Source: Phytomonas francai
Taxonomy: Eukaryota > Euglenozoa > Kinetoplastea > Trypanosomatida > Trypanosomatidae
Length of the DNA: 64,000 nucleotides
Direction of reading: 5' to 3'
Assembly: GCA_001766655.1 (NCBI GenBank)
Contig: MJCC01000003.1
Location: 62,001 to 126,000, forward strand
Numbering within the stretch: the stretch's first letter is position 1; each line of letters starts with the position of its first letter. The translations under genes were made by a program, and so were the position numbers. Shown one piece after another: positions 18,501 to 27,242 of this stretch. The notes under the pieces are model-generated. The model saw only the letters and a list, made by a program, of their open reading frames with translations, was not told the origin of the DNA and ran no database searches.

Positions 18501-18695
18501 GGGACGCTGGCGACCGGGCGGCAGAACGACACCCTCGCCTGCGGGCGGCTCCACATGCTGCCCCCGTACCTGCTCGCATTCGACGCGCTCGAGTCGAACT
18601 GGAGACTCTACCACGAGTACCTCGACGCCCGGCAGGCGAACCAGGCGGGGAGCTCCACCTCCACAGGGCTTCCGACACTCAACCTCGGTAACTAA
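15534..18695 (+). CDS. EF-hand and WD40-repeat protein (interrupted by a 35-N gap)
   Basis: About 1053 residues from the ATG at 15534; the frame upstream has no ATG before it. Residues 1-80 resemble an EF-hand pair: the second loop is D-V-A-G-S-G-Y-V-S-W-D, close to a calcium loop, while the first is degenerate. A Ser/Lys-rich linker follows, then WD40 blades from about residue 190 to the end, for example LWDIENEVV, IKVWDLRTGG and ITSGLDQRVCLWSADG. The same EF-hand plus WD40 order occurs in WDR49/WDR64-type proteins of cilia, so a flagellar role is a reasonable guess. The gap at 18110-18144 removes about 12 residues, and the frame is the same on both sides. The last kilobase is extremely G+C-rich. 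Confidence 0.85.
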   Translation: MEILKNLSETDLDSLRNVFKSTNPRQALDEGEFKNALSSAIQNKSIIISDAYLTKLFASIDVAGSGYVSWDAFTTFAIEQAPGLMTDSCTVDGSVASTKMNRYRSSMRSRSKKGTSEDGTRSRDKKNSMQKNPPIWFRSDSIDNTRGEGWASVTECGSFNDESACGSDSSSLPSTPHIDSFDTFRPFHIDQDFLQPYGWEVVGLRFVKSIQKLVKLSQDSKGKSVVSVYDVGKDEQLSFYAGTLQQSETVLDWDFVPGTPGSIYGSNTLACSYNGGMMRLFTLKKRKFTNDNLKLLKTINLRENKTNLRWCSAYDGRLAMGNRHGAVGLWDIENEVVTAERRIHEADITALCPHGTKLYTASLDRTNSVKLLDLERLEVKMSFNDHGLSGASCLEVDEEYLFSAGFENKIVQRLVQCPKSHPTFLYDSYQPHECHVTCIRRLEESPYLISADAKGCIKVWDLRTGGAVQTISMPQAISERKRQLMNRDNCSKVGSLRRVTCKVSNPIHSFHRESQWERLSHKAKVRRYSGSTHKSISGFKNSLSHPRSQKIPASLIVNHMSINVLCPFVASTFFVSMPKKLYLLGCAETTCPDLVDDKVSCRFLLIPDESMLLTVHERSAKLWQISNGHLIYATEGNLLVDDITACALVEPLRRQFLLASMTGELLSFSVSLGQCTQNLSPVLEEAGRGGKEILTLHTLPRYKDHLCPYVIVSYVDGVVLMSLAKDYEARNVLKLSFLSKLLGSSGERTAPSGRPSPGATICDTKLLGNKLFVCASDACLYVVDLLSKINSTTTLRLPLVGAELIFLSPLPDPPPSPGDRPGALFLVTSSTGGVVVGRDPAAADGPLAAWRPFARRPPXXXXXXXXXXXXXSASASPGPPSSLPPLVAGLPRCHGATVRGCVLHAAWLGTDGVVALADLQGGVHVCDVRGMLRAAPAQAPAPVELAFWHAHESRITAMACMAPGGRRPILITSGLDQRVCLWSADGVLLGTLATGRQNDTLACGRLHMLPPYLLAFDALESNWRLYHEYLDARQANQAGSSTSTGLPTLNLGN
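18110..18144. other. Assembly gap, 35 N
   Basis: A run of unknown bases in the most G+C-rich part of the WD40 gene. Flanking frames agree across it, so its length is consistent with coding continuity. Confidence 0.99.
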
Positions 18696-20285
18696 TGGCG
18701 TCGGAAAGAAATGGCGGCGTTGCCCACACCATTTAATAGCCAAATCAGAGGATCGGTATTGAGGGTGGGGGGGAGTTGGGGCTGTATGACGGAACACGCT
18801 TTGAATAGAGCCCGAGCCAACCCCTTGGTAAGACCCAGTACCACATCATCGTCGTTAAATTTACCTGCTTGTCTCATTGTTTTCAAGTTATTAGTCTCAG
18901 GATAAAAATTAAGAGTTAAGGTCATCTTATCTTTTTGTTGTTGCTGTGCACGTGTGCATACACATGTGGTTCGATATGAATATTTCTGTATCTACGGGTG
19001 GTGAGGACCACAGTTGGTCAGTAATGATATATAAAAAAAACATCGATACTTAAAGGAATTGTTTAAAAGGAAGTTAAGTAAAAATGTATAAATCAGCGCC
19101 TTTTATATTTCGGCATCAGAGATTTGTCATTCAGTTGTTGATGACAGTTGATTTTGGACACCAATTTTATATTACTTATATTAAGAGTCTATAATGATCT
19201 CTGATTTGTGCTTTACTATTAGTAGTAGTAGTATTAAAGTCACGGTTTCTATTCTGTATTGTTGTTAGTATTATGCGCTTCTTGTCTCTAAGGGAAGAGT
19301 ATGTGTTGCAACACATACTACCCTGTCAAACCTTGGGATGGTGTATTCTCTTTCCCCCCCCCACACACACACATATGTTTAAAAAAGAATGTTTTTAGTG
19401 TAATCTCATTGTTTTTCACATCTTCACCCCTCTCTATATAGAGAGAGAGGGAGATGTTTTTATGACGTAACTTAAAAATGCTAGTAATAAAAGCTTTGAT
19501 GAATGTATGCAAATTCAATTGTTGAACCTATCTTGCAAAGTAGCCCAAACACTTTAACCATGTGTTTATTGTGTATACCTTGTCAGGTTCTGTTTTTAAA
19601 ATATTTTTTTTGATGAAATGTGAATATTTTTTATATTTTTATATATCTATTTATTTGATATTCCTGTGATATACAATTATGTTACCTCGACTCTCGTTGT
19701 TTATTAAATAGGTGTACTATTTCTACAAATCGATCGAGACGAGTGGGTCTATTGTAGTGTCAAGGTTTACTACTCCGGGTTGAGAAGGGGGCCAAGTGTC
19801 TCTAACCTCTTCCCTGGGTTGAGTTTCAGCAAAATGGCTGCGAGAAACATGTTATGGGTAAAGAGGTGATGGAGTTAGAATCACTCTTATTCTCGTAGAC
19901 ATTACTCAGTAATTCATTACTGTTCCGTGAGGTCGTGTTAATTTATGTGAAGTACAATATGAAGAACGGTGAGGCCTATGGGCAATAGCCTGATAAGCAT
20001 AATATTTCAAAAAATACTACTTGAATTCAGAAAAGATTTCCATTGGGGCTCTATTGACAATGCACAAGCGGGTATACCACAGAACGATCTTGATGACGGT
20101 TTTTCACACAGTATCACTCGCTTTTTTTTACAGGTGAAAGCACTTCTGAATTTTTCTTGTTTTTTTTTTTCATAGATTAAGTTTAGTTGGACAAAAATAC
20201 TTTTCATATTTTATTTCGCATATTCTTATCAAATTATTTTTGACTTACCCTTTGACAGCTCTGATTCCCCACCCACCTTAAGAAA
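18696..20285 (+). other. Long intergenic spacer, 1590 bases
   Basis: The longest spacer in the window, AT-rich. It holds a perfect 22-base palindrome (19298-19319), a second palindrome CTCTCTATATAGAGAG (19430-19445), and a short frame at 19978-20175 that vaguely resembles an ARF-type GTPase start. Candidate acceptors for the V-ATPase gene are AG at 20132-20133 and 20174-20175, both after T runs. No clear gene. Confidence 0.5.
19298..19319. repeat. Perfect 22-base inverted repeat
   Basis: Two 11-base arms, AGTATGTGTTG and CAACACATACT, meet with no loop. It could form a small cruciform or be a dyad protein site. Function unknown. Confidence 0.9.
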
Positions 20286-20612
20286 ATGCCCCCGAAGGAG
20301 GATAATGTCCAGAAGCTCCTTGCAGCGGAGCAGAAACGCAATCGAATGATAGCTGAGGCCAAGGCACGCAAACAGCAGAAGTTGAAGCAAGCAAAAATAG
20401 ATGCGGAGAAGGAGGTGGAGGCGTTTCGAAAAGAAAAGGAGAATGAGTACCAATCGTACTATATTCAACAAAATAGCGGTGCCGATTCAGAGAAAGAGGC
20501 TTGTGAATGTGAAACAGATAAACAGCTGCAAGAACTGAGTGTTCTGACAAACTTTCGCATGGACAATGTGGCAGATAAGATGGTGCAGTTTATAATATCG
20601 AACATTGAGTAG
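20286..20612 (+). CDS. VMA10: V-type proton ATPase subunit G
   Basis: The protein has 108 residues, the family's usual size. The N-terminal half is the diagnostic charged helix: NVQKLLAAEQKRNRMIAEAK, then KQQKLKQAKIDAEKEVEAFR with KENEYQ. This helix pairs with subunit E to form the peripheral stalk of the V1 sector, which holds the catalytic head still while protons are pumped into acidic compartments (acidocalcisomes, lysosome-like organelles). The C-terminal half is shorter in similarity but ends in hydrophobic VQFIISNIE, which fits the second helix. The start codon is the first ATG after T-rich splice signals. Confidence 0.93.
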   Translation: MPPKEDNVQKLLAAEQKRNRMIAEAKARKQQKLKQAKIDAEKEVEAFRKEKENEYQSYYIQQNSGADSEKEACECETDKQLQELSVLTNFRMDNVADKMVQFIISNIE

Positions 20613-21607
20613 TTAGGTTAAGCGGTGGCCTCGTTGGTTTGGTTGGTTCTTCCTGCTCCACTATTTTTTCCTATTATTATTATGGTCGCTTAGGTTGGTG
20701 TAGTGTCTTTCTACTGGTTAACCCCTTTATGGCACCCTTCAAGGAGCAATTGCACTTGTTTAGGTACACGTAATTTCCAAAGAGTGTAAAAATCAAAAAG
20801 AACTGTAGTATGCAAGCCAGAAGCGAGATGATAGAAGGGGACAACAAAATTATTATCACTATAATTATTTCGTAGATGAATACACGCATACACACGCACG
20901 CTCATAGCCCGTTTGCATTATGTCTAGGGTAAGCACTTTCGAAGAAGTGTCTGTGAAAAAAGGAACTCGTTCAACAAATGATGCAGTGCGGTGAAGATGT
21001 CAGAAGCGGTCCTAGGGAATACCAATATCGTATTTATGCACCTATTTGGTTATATCATTGATTGTTGTTCTAGGGTTGTGAAATTTTTTTGAGAAAAAAA
21101 GTGGGATTCCTCTTGCTTCTCATCGGGAATATCACAATCAAGAAAATAATGAAAGGTTGTAAGACATGGGTGATTATTTCAGCATTGCATTCATCTCTTC
21201 TCCCTGCATTTATGTATGTATGCATGTGTGTGTGTGTGTGTGTGTGTGTGGCTATTCTCGCTTTGTATTTTTCTTTTTTTCCCATTTATTCGCTTATCTT
21301 CTAGTATGGCGTTTTAGGAAGAAAGACAAACGCATCAAACGGCAGCGATTTACTCCCTGTATAATCCCAATCGTTGCCGTGTTCTTATTGCAACATAGCC
21401 CGGCACGGAGGTTAGGAAAGTTCCCATAAAGGAGCGACTGCGGGGTAGATTCGTAGCCTTGTCGAATCCCAGAGTCTTCTTTTTGGCTGTTTTTGCTTCT
21501 TCTTCTTCTTCGTGTGCTTGGGTAGCCTTGGTGAATTCCCCGTGTCCTTTTTTTCCATTTTCGGTTTCCTTGTTTCCCCTCGGGATTAGGCGACGCTTCG
21601 TCCTGAG
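20613..21607 (+). other. Intergenic spacer with GT repeat and CTT-rich splice tract
   Basis: A (GT)n tract spans about 21225-21250. A T/C tract with CTT repeats (about 21474-21520) precedes an AG at 21534-21535, suited to the next gene. No gene seen; short frames through the GT repeat are artefacts. Confidence 0.5.
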
Positions 21608-22528
21608 ATGAGCTCCCGGGACGGGAGCGTGAGCGGCGGGGGCCGCACGGAGGGCTCCCAGGCCTCCCAGGCGCGGGCCCGCCGGCGGAAAGGGCGGCTG
21701 CGGAGGCGCCGGGCCTCCGACGGCTCCCTCGTCGAAAGCGGCAGCGGCGCGACGCTGGCCGAGGGCCCGCCCAAGCCGCGCGCGATCGACGGGGCGCTTT
21801 TTATGTGGGAGGAGGTCGCGAGCTTCTGCGAGCCGAGGCTCGTCTGCGAGCTCGAGCGGCTCTGCACGGACGTGGCGGGGGTGCTGGCGGCGTCGAATAA
21901 ATCGACGAGGCTCATGCAGCGGTACTGGAACGCGCAGTGGGCGCGGATGGTCTGGCGCGAGGCGCACCTGCCGCGGGAGAAGCGCCTGCTCCTGCCGACC
22001 GCCCTCCCGCGGAGTGGGGGGCGGGTGAGCTGGAAGCGGTGCTTCGTCGAGGAGTACCCGCTCTGGCTCCAGCGCACGGTGATGGGGAAGGGCGCCAACG
22101 AGCGCGCCTACGACGACGCCAAGGTGCTCTTCCACCGCGAGACCCTCAACGCGCACGTCTCGGCGCAGGAATTGGCGGCGATGGAGCTCAGCGTCGAGGA
22201 GGCGCTCTGCAAGGCCATGGCGAAACGCGGCATCGAGGCCGGGATCGACGGGGAGAAGGGCCCAAAGGCGCTCGTAGAGGACCCAAAGAAACTCAAATAT
22301 GCCCTAAAGCATCGTGGTGAGGGTAGTGCGAGTCCCGACGCTACCGCGAGCCCGCTACTAGGCAAAGGTCGTAGCTGTCTCAACCTCTGTCTCGAAGCCT
22401 CGCAGGAAAACCTCACCCGTGAGGACTACCAATTCGACCATAGACAGGGTTCCAGGAAAGGAAAACACAAAAAAGGCTTGAATAAAAAGTGGAGCAGCTA
22501 CGACAACTTTGGGGATTACAATTATTAA
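21608..22528 (+). CDS. Hypothetical basic protein, 306 residues (F-box-like segment possible)
   Basis: I do not recognise the protein with confidence. The first 60 residues are Gly/Ser/Arg-rich. Residues about 65-145 contain a helical stretch with Trp and Cys spacing (FCEPRLVCELERLCTDV, YWNAQWARMVWREAHLP, SWKRCFVEEYPLW) that is reminiscent of an F-box, where a short helix bundle ends in 'W..L..D'. The C-terminus is basic and Tyr-rich (GKHKKGLNKKW, YDNFGDYNY). Codons are G+C-rich up to about 22260 and then become ordinary. If the F-box idea holds it would be a substrate adaptor for SCF ubiquitin ligases; treat this as a lead only. Confidence 0.7.
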   Translation: MSSRDGSVSGGGRTEGSQASQARARRRKGRLRRRRASDGSLVESGSGATLAEGPPKPRAIDGALFMWEEVASFCEPRLVCELERLCTDVAGVLAASNKSTRLMQRYWNAQWARMVWREAHLPREKRLLLPTALPRSGGRVSWKRCFVEEYPLWLQRTVMGKGANERAYDDAKVLFHRETLNAHVSAQELAAMELSVEEALCKAMAKRGIEAGIDGEKGPKALVEDPKKLKYALKHRGEGSASPDATASPLLGKGRSCLNLCLEASQENLTREDYQFDHRQGSRKGKHKKGLNKKWSSYDNFGDYNY

Positions 22529-23889
22529 GATTTTATCCCACGTGCTGTCCTTCTCTATATGTTTCCTTTATTTTTGTTAATGTTGATCATCTATTTCTGG
22601 CATTGCGTTTGGAAATGCGTCAATCTTAAGAACTGACGATGTGTTAGTATGTGTGGTTCCCCTCCTTCTCCCACCACCACCTTAATTCCTTTACTGTTGA
22701 CGACTTTTTATTTTCGAGGAAACTTTTTTTTTATAATATTTTCCTCAAAAAAATGTATATGAGTATGTTTTTTTTCCTGTTTTGCTTCTTCACCTATTTC
22801 ATTGGTTTCCTCTTCTGATGCGATATAATACAATGATTTGTGGTTGAATGGTAAAAAGGGCACACAAGGATACGGTGGTAATTAGAAATGATATTGATGT
22901 CAGACCTTCTGTGTTTAAATACTATGGAAAACGTAGGGGTTTTTATTAGCACGGATATTTTCCCGTTTTATTAACATTACATAATGGCTCCATATAAATA
23001 CTTTTTGCCTGTTTATTTGTTGTTCCTTTTAAACTCAGTTGAAGAGTTAGATTCTGTAAATGGATTCAAATAATTCAATCTTATTGGGGGTGGGAATAGT
23101 CAGGAGGGGGCGCAGGAAAAAAACTCACATTTGGTTCCTTTCCCTCCAGCATGGAGTGAGAAAACGGTAATGGTAGATAACGGAAGTTCGACTTTTAAAC
23201 GCATAATCCCCGAAGCTTTTTGAAACAGGCAAAGCGATGGAATATTCCAACGAAATCTAAGCTGTCACCCTTCCCCTTTGTTGGAAGGCTATGGTGATAA
23301 TTTTAAGTGGAAAGGTGCTGGTATTTTAACGTCCTATTATCTTCTATGTTGAAAGAGGCTCAAAAAAGGAACTTGTTTTTATCTCTGTTTTGTAAGTGTA
23401 AACCCATTGAAGTAAGGAATAGTAGTTGACTTTAGCATTCATGTTAAGATCTCGCGTAAATTGATGGATAAGAATTGTTTTATTATACACAGGTTGAATT
23501 TTTCCCTTTGGATTTTAGCAGAGGCAACTCTAGAGGGATTATTCAAGTCGATGTCGTATAAACTATTTTCCCCACATTTTATGTGTTCTCAGTCTACATT
23601 TATACCAGGGCATCCTTTGCGAACCATATATATATATATATTGCCCTGGTGCCCTTACCAAATTAGAAGCATTTTCATTGATTCTTAATATACTTACTAT
23701 GCATACTTTTGTGCGTACATACATACGCAAACTGGCAAAAAAAAAGTATAAGCCCACCATAGCTCCCCTCTCTTTTTCCTTTTTCTGACACACGTACTAT
23801 CCTTCCCTGACATCCTTCAAAACTATTGTGCATCTTTTCCCGTTTCCGCGCGTGTTACAAGGCTTGTGATTTCGAAGTGTGTACTCTCC

Positions 23890-23924
<35 letters not shown>

Positions 23925-23974
23925 CATACATGCGTGTGTGTGTGGCAATCCCATAGTAAACGGTCTGGAGCGTC
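22529..23974 (+). other. Long intergenic spacer, 1446 bases
   Basis: AT-rich with scattered T runs and no credible gene. TA tracts occur at 23626-23640 and 23892-23920, and a TG run at about 23933-23943. A pyrimidine-rich stretch at about 23763-23790 could serve splicing of the next gene. Confidence 0.5.
23892..23920. repeat. (TA)n dinucleotide tract, 29 bases
   Basis: Perfect alternating A/T, 54 bases before the next start codon, so probably in the 5' UTR. Confidence 0.95.
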
Positions 23975-25012
23975 ATGTGCACCGTACCCGCTGACACCGA
24001 CGAGAAGGTGCAGGTATCCTCGACAGAGAGGACTTTGAGTGACGTACTCCTGCGGCTATCGCGTGTCGCACTCCATCGTTCGCGGAGCCTCGACGAGGAG
24101 GACCCCGCCGCCCTCTACGGCGCCCTGCACGCGTACTTTGCCCTCGCGAGCGCCCGGCAGAGGCGCGCCGCGCAGATTTGCCTTTCTCGCGACGAGGTCG
24201 AGGCGGTCCTCCGGCTCAGCCTCGGGCTGCTTGGCGAGGCCGCGGGGGGGACAGGGCCCCCGAGCGAGGACACCGCCCTACGCCTCGAGGCCTTCATCCG
24301 CGGGGCGCCTTTGCTGTCCTTCGAGAGGCTGCGGGAAGGGCTACGGGGGCCACAGGGTGAGGCCGCCGGGCCCCTGCTCGGGCGGGGAATGGCCGAGGTC
24401 GTGGAGCTCTGCCGGCTGTTGGACGAGCGGCTGGGGCTGCCGCGGGCCCCGCTCGGCGCGGTGCACCCCATCCACCTCGCCGCCGTCGCCGCCACGCTCC
24501 TCCCCGTCGGCAGCCTCGGGGAGCTCGCGCTGGTCGTGGCTGAGGCGTCGTCTGCGGGGCCGACCCCGCCGGCGGAGAGCGGACTCGTCTACTATTTCAC
24601 CGCGGCGATCTATTACGAATGGGGGATACTGGACCCCCAGCGCCGTGAAGGCCTCCATGCGCTGAGCCGCCGCTGCACGGAGGCTGCCTCTGATCTTCCC
24701 TCGCATCCTCAGATGGCCCCCTCCCTAGTGGATCTGGTTCGCACGCCAGCCAGTGTGGAGGAAAAAAAACTAATGTCAAGCGCGGCAGACCCAACTATGG
24801 CCGCCGAGCATTTTACTCAGCCCCAGCCTGAGGACCGTGGGAACGCAAACAATGCCTTGGGTGTGGTGGATAAAGAAAAGACTCCAAGCGGCTCAACTGA
24901 CGTGATGGATACCGCAGCGATGTCAACTAGCAGAGCCCCCAGCACTTCACAAGACGAGGAACCTATAGCAGGAGGAGTTGACTATCGTTTTTGGATGGAT
25001 CTTGCTAGTTAG
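23975..25012 (+). CDS. Hypothetical helical protein, 345 residues
   Basis: Not recognised. Residues 20-235 are Leu/Ala/Arg-rich and look all-helical (LSDVLLRLSRVALHRSRSL, ALYGALHAYFALASA, MAEVVELCRLLDERLGLP), perhaps a helical-repeat fold. Residues 235-345 are Ser/Thr/Pro-rich and probably disordered, ending in GGVDYRFWMDLAS. The first 25 codons and the last third have ordinary base composition, while about 24060-24670 is very G+C-rich. The start is the only ATG near the frame opening. No signal peptide or membrane segment. The family is unknown. Confidence 0.75.
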   Translation: MCTVPADTDEKVQVSSTERTLSDVLLRLSRVALHRSRSLDEEDPAALYGALHAYFALASARQRRAAQICLSRDEVEAVLRLSLGLLGEAAGGTGPPSEDTALRLEAFIRGAPLLSFERLREGLRGPQGEAAGPLLGRGMAEVVELCRLLDERLGLPRAPLGAVHPIHLAAVAATLLPVGSLGELALVVAEASSAGPTPPAESGLVYYFTAAIYYEWGILDPQRREGLHALSRRCTEAASDLPSHPQMAPSLVDLVRTPASVEEKKLMSSAADPTMAAEHFTQPQPEDRGNANNALGVVDKEKTPSGSTDVMDTAAMSTSRAPSTSQDEEPIAGGVDYRFWMDLAS

Positions 25013-25425
25013 CGTCTGGTCGTGAGTTTTAAGAATTTTTGACTATACAAAGCATCCTGGAGAGGCTTTGAGCAAATTTCACGAATAAAAAAATAAGCAC
25101 CCCCCTTCCCCCCTCTTTATCCTCTTCTTAGTAGAGATGTAGAGGTATTGCCGAATGTAATGATTTTTTTGGGGGGTCATTTACCTTATGGCTCGTGTGG
25201 GTTGCTCCTGCTGCACATGTTCCTCAAGCTTTCATCACTTTCCTCCTCATTTCCTCCCCAAACAAGCAAATCGCTTATAGTGGAAGTGATACTGCAGATA
25301 GGAAAGATAGCACCCTTCATTAGAAGAAAGGGAGGTTGTGCGAAGGTTTCAATTTTTAGCGTCGCAGATTCTCGGGTCCTGAAAAAAACCTTCTTACAGG
25401 ATAGATCAGTGTTAGGAATAGAACC
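25013..25425 (+). other. Intergenic spacer with a strong trans-splice acceptor
   Basis: A C/T run at about 25099-25128 ends in AG at 25130-25131, giving a 5' UTR of about 295 bases. A frame through 25148-25441 overlaps the next gene and is judged non-coding. Confidence 0.55.
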
Positions 25426-26091
25426 ATGGACTCCAACCTAATTTATGCTAATTTGCCTCTCCGTCGGCGCATGTTCTTTCTCATGGACACGGCATTTATC
25501 GAAGACTGTTTTTCCTCAAGCACTGATCCCGGGCGAAGCTCAATGAATCCAGACTTGCATGAGGCTTCCGCCTGCTTACGTCAGGCCCATGATGTCATCA
25601 GTCAGGCCAAGGAAAAATTAGAAGCGCAGTGCACGAAGAACGGTGCCACGTGCGTTACCGACCCTTCAAACGACCACGTGATTTTTACGCTGTCGACTCT
25701 TATGGACCTTACTCAAATAGATGAACAAAATTCATCGTCTGGTATGTGCATCGCATCGTCTGCACAGGCGCGTCAGGTTTGGGCCATCCAGCTCGATTCC
25801 CTCCTCTACTCTTTAGAGGACTCAAGGGAAGCCCGGAAGCTCTCAAACGATACCTCTGAAGTTGTGCGAAACGCACTCTGCTGTCTGATTGGTATATTTT
25901 ATTCAAAAGGGAAAAAATATTATTCTCGCGAAGAGACTACTTCACTCCCACCAGATGAGAGTGGCTTTATGAAGTCGAATGAAGTCTTTTCTGGACATGA
26001 CGATGAGCGGATGGGTAACCCGATCGCGCGGCTGACATGGAGTCTGGCCTCACCAATTTCGGAAGATATGTATAATCTTTTCACCTCCTAG
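25426..26091 (+). CDS. Hypothetical protein, 221 residues
   Basis: Not recognised. No signal peptide, membrane segment or known motif. A central part (residues 35-70, DLHEASACLRQAHDVISQAK) looks helical, and QARQVWAIQLDSLLYSLEDSREARKL suggests a second amphipathic helix followed by VVRNALCCLIGIFYSKG. Codon composition is ordinary and the frame is bounded by normal spacers, so a real gene is likely. The ATG at 25426 is the first in the frame with coding character. Confidence 0.7.
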   Translation: MDSNLIYANLPLRRRMFFLMDTAFIEDCFSSSTDPGRSSMNPDLHEASACLRQAHDVISQAKEKLEAQCTKNGATCVTDPSNDHVIFTLSTLMDLTQIDEQNSSSGMCIASSAQARQVWAIQLDSLLYSLEDSREARKLSNDTSEVVRNALCCLIGIFYSKGKKYYSREETTSLPPDESGFMKSNEVFSGHDDERMGNPIARLTWSLASPISEDMYNLFTS

Positions 26092-27242
26092 CTTAGTGAG
26101 CTATATTTGAGCTCTGCTACTTCTGTGTGTTTAGTACGCGCAATTATACACTTTTTACAGCCACACTTTGGATCGTATTGCAGCCATCCCGAGAGCATTT
26201 TTTGTAACACCGTCTGTTGGACCGACAGAAAAGCTAACAATAATAATAAAATACATCGAATGCATCTTTTTTTTTTTTTTTAGATGCTCGTTGCTTCAAT
26301 GACATAATATTGGTGGCTTTATATGGAACGATCGCACTCTCTTTCATTTCATAGTTACTGTCGCTTTCTATTCGTTATCCACCATTCTCAATTTGTTCAC
26401 TATCTGAAACTGAGACCACGAGAGTTGATTAATATTTGACGTGCATTATTCTGACACGTTAACCCATGCAGCATTGAAATGTAACGCCGACAGCTCATGG
26501 GCCAGTTCATCTGAACTGCCACACGAATTGCAGGCGTGAGCAGCTTCCCGAGGCCAATCCACATTAGTCAAGCTTATGGGCGCACATACTTCTCAAGTGA
26601 TATAATGTACTGTTCTATTCGCCGATAATGCGCTCGCTGCTAATCAAGAAAAGCGAAGGGGAAAAAAGATAAAACAGCATCAAAAGTGTCAACTATTAAT
26701 CTGAATCCTGTACAAACTCGTGTATTGTAGTTATTCGTTTTTTTTTTGTGTGTGTGTGTATGTGCGTATCCATGGCATTATCTCCCCCATTGTAAATGGT
26801 TGTAGTTCGAGGCGCATAACCCAGAGGCGAAAAAAAAACATTTCAGAGAGTTTAGAAACGGCTATTTGAATGCTAGGCAAATGGAGTACGAATAGAGAAA
26901 TGTGCGTTTGTCCATCTTTTATTATTATGAGTTAGGGGAGAAGGGGTAGCCATAGCCCCCCTCTTCCGAGCACACACCAAAAGGGGAAAAGCTGCCATTA
27001 AAAATAGCGCATTTTTCCGACCACCATTTTGTCTTGGTTCGACGAAGTCGGGGATGGAGCGACGTGTAACCTTTTCCCTTCAGCTTTTCCCTTCACTCCG
27101 TTTAACATTATATATATATAGTATACAAGCACCCCCAAAGGGCACTTGAAAGGGTTATATATATATATATACATATATAGATCAATAGAGAGAAAGAAAG
27201 AGAGAGACACCGATCCGCGCGTATTTTCTTCCGCGCGACACG
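26092..27242 (+). other. Long intergenic spacer, 1151 bases
   Basis: AT-rich, with T runs (about 26269-26281), a short GT tract near 26750 and two TA tracts (27107-27120 and 27156-27171). Pyrimidine-rich sequence at about 27070-27096 may serve splicing of the ABC transporter mRNA. A B-box-like GTTCGAGGC near 26806 lacks a tRNA fold. No gene seen. Confidence 0.5.
27156..27171. repeat. (TA)n tract
   Basis: A short alternating T/A run continued by ACATATATAG, 72 bases before the ABC transporter start codon; another run is at 27107-27120. Confidence 0.85.

Noticed and set aside
21225..21304. Cys/Val-rich peptide translated from the GT repeat
   Set aside because: It is simply a translated microsatellite, not a gene.
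25148..25441. 97-codon frame upstream of the gene at 25426
   Set aside because: It opens with TTG and overlaps the next gene's start; composition is that of UTR sequence.
26795..26830. B-box-like GTTCGAGGC, possible tRNA
   Set aside because: The T stem does not pair and no acceptor or anticodon arms are found.
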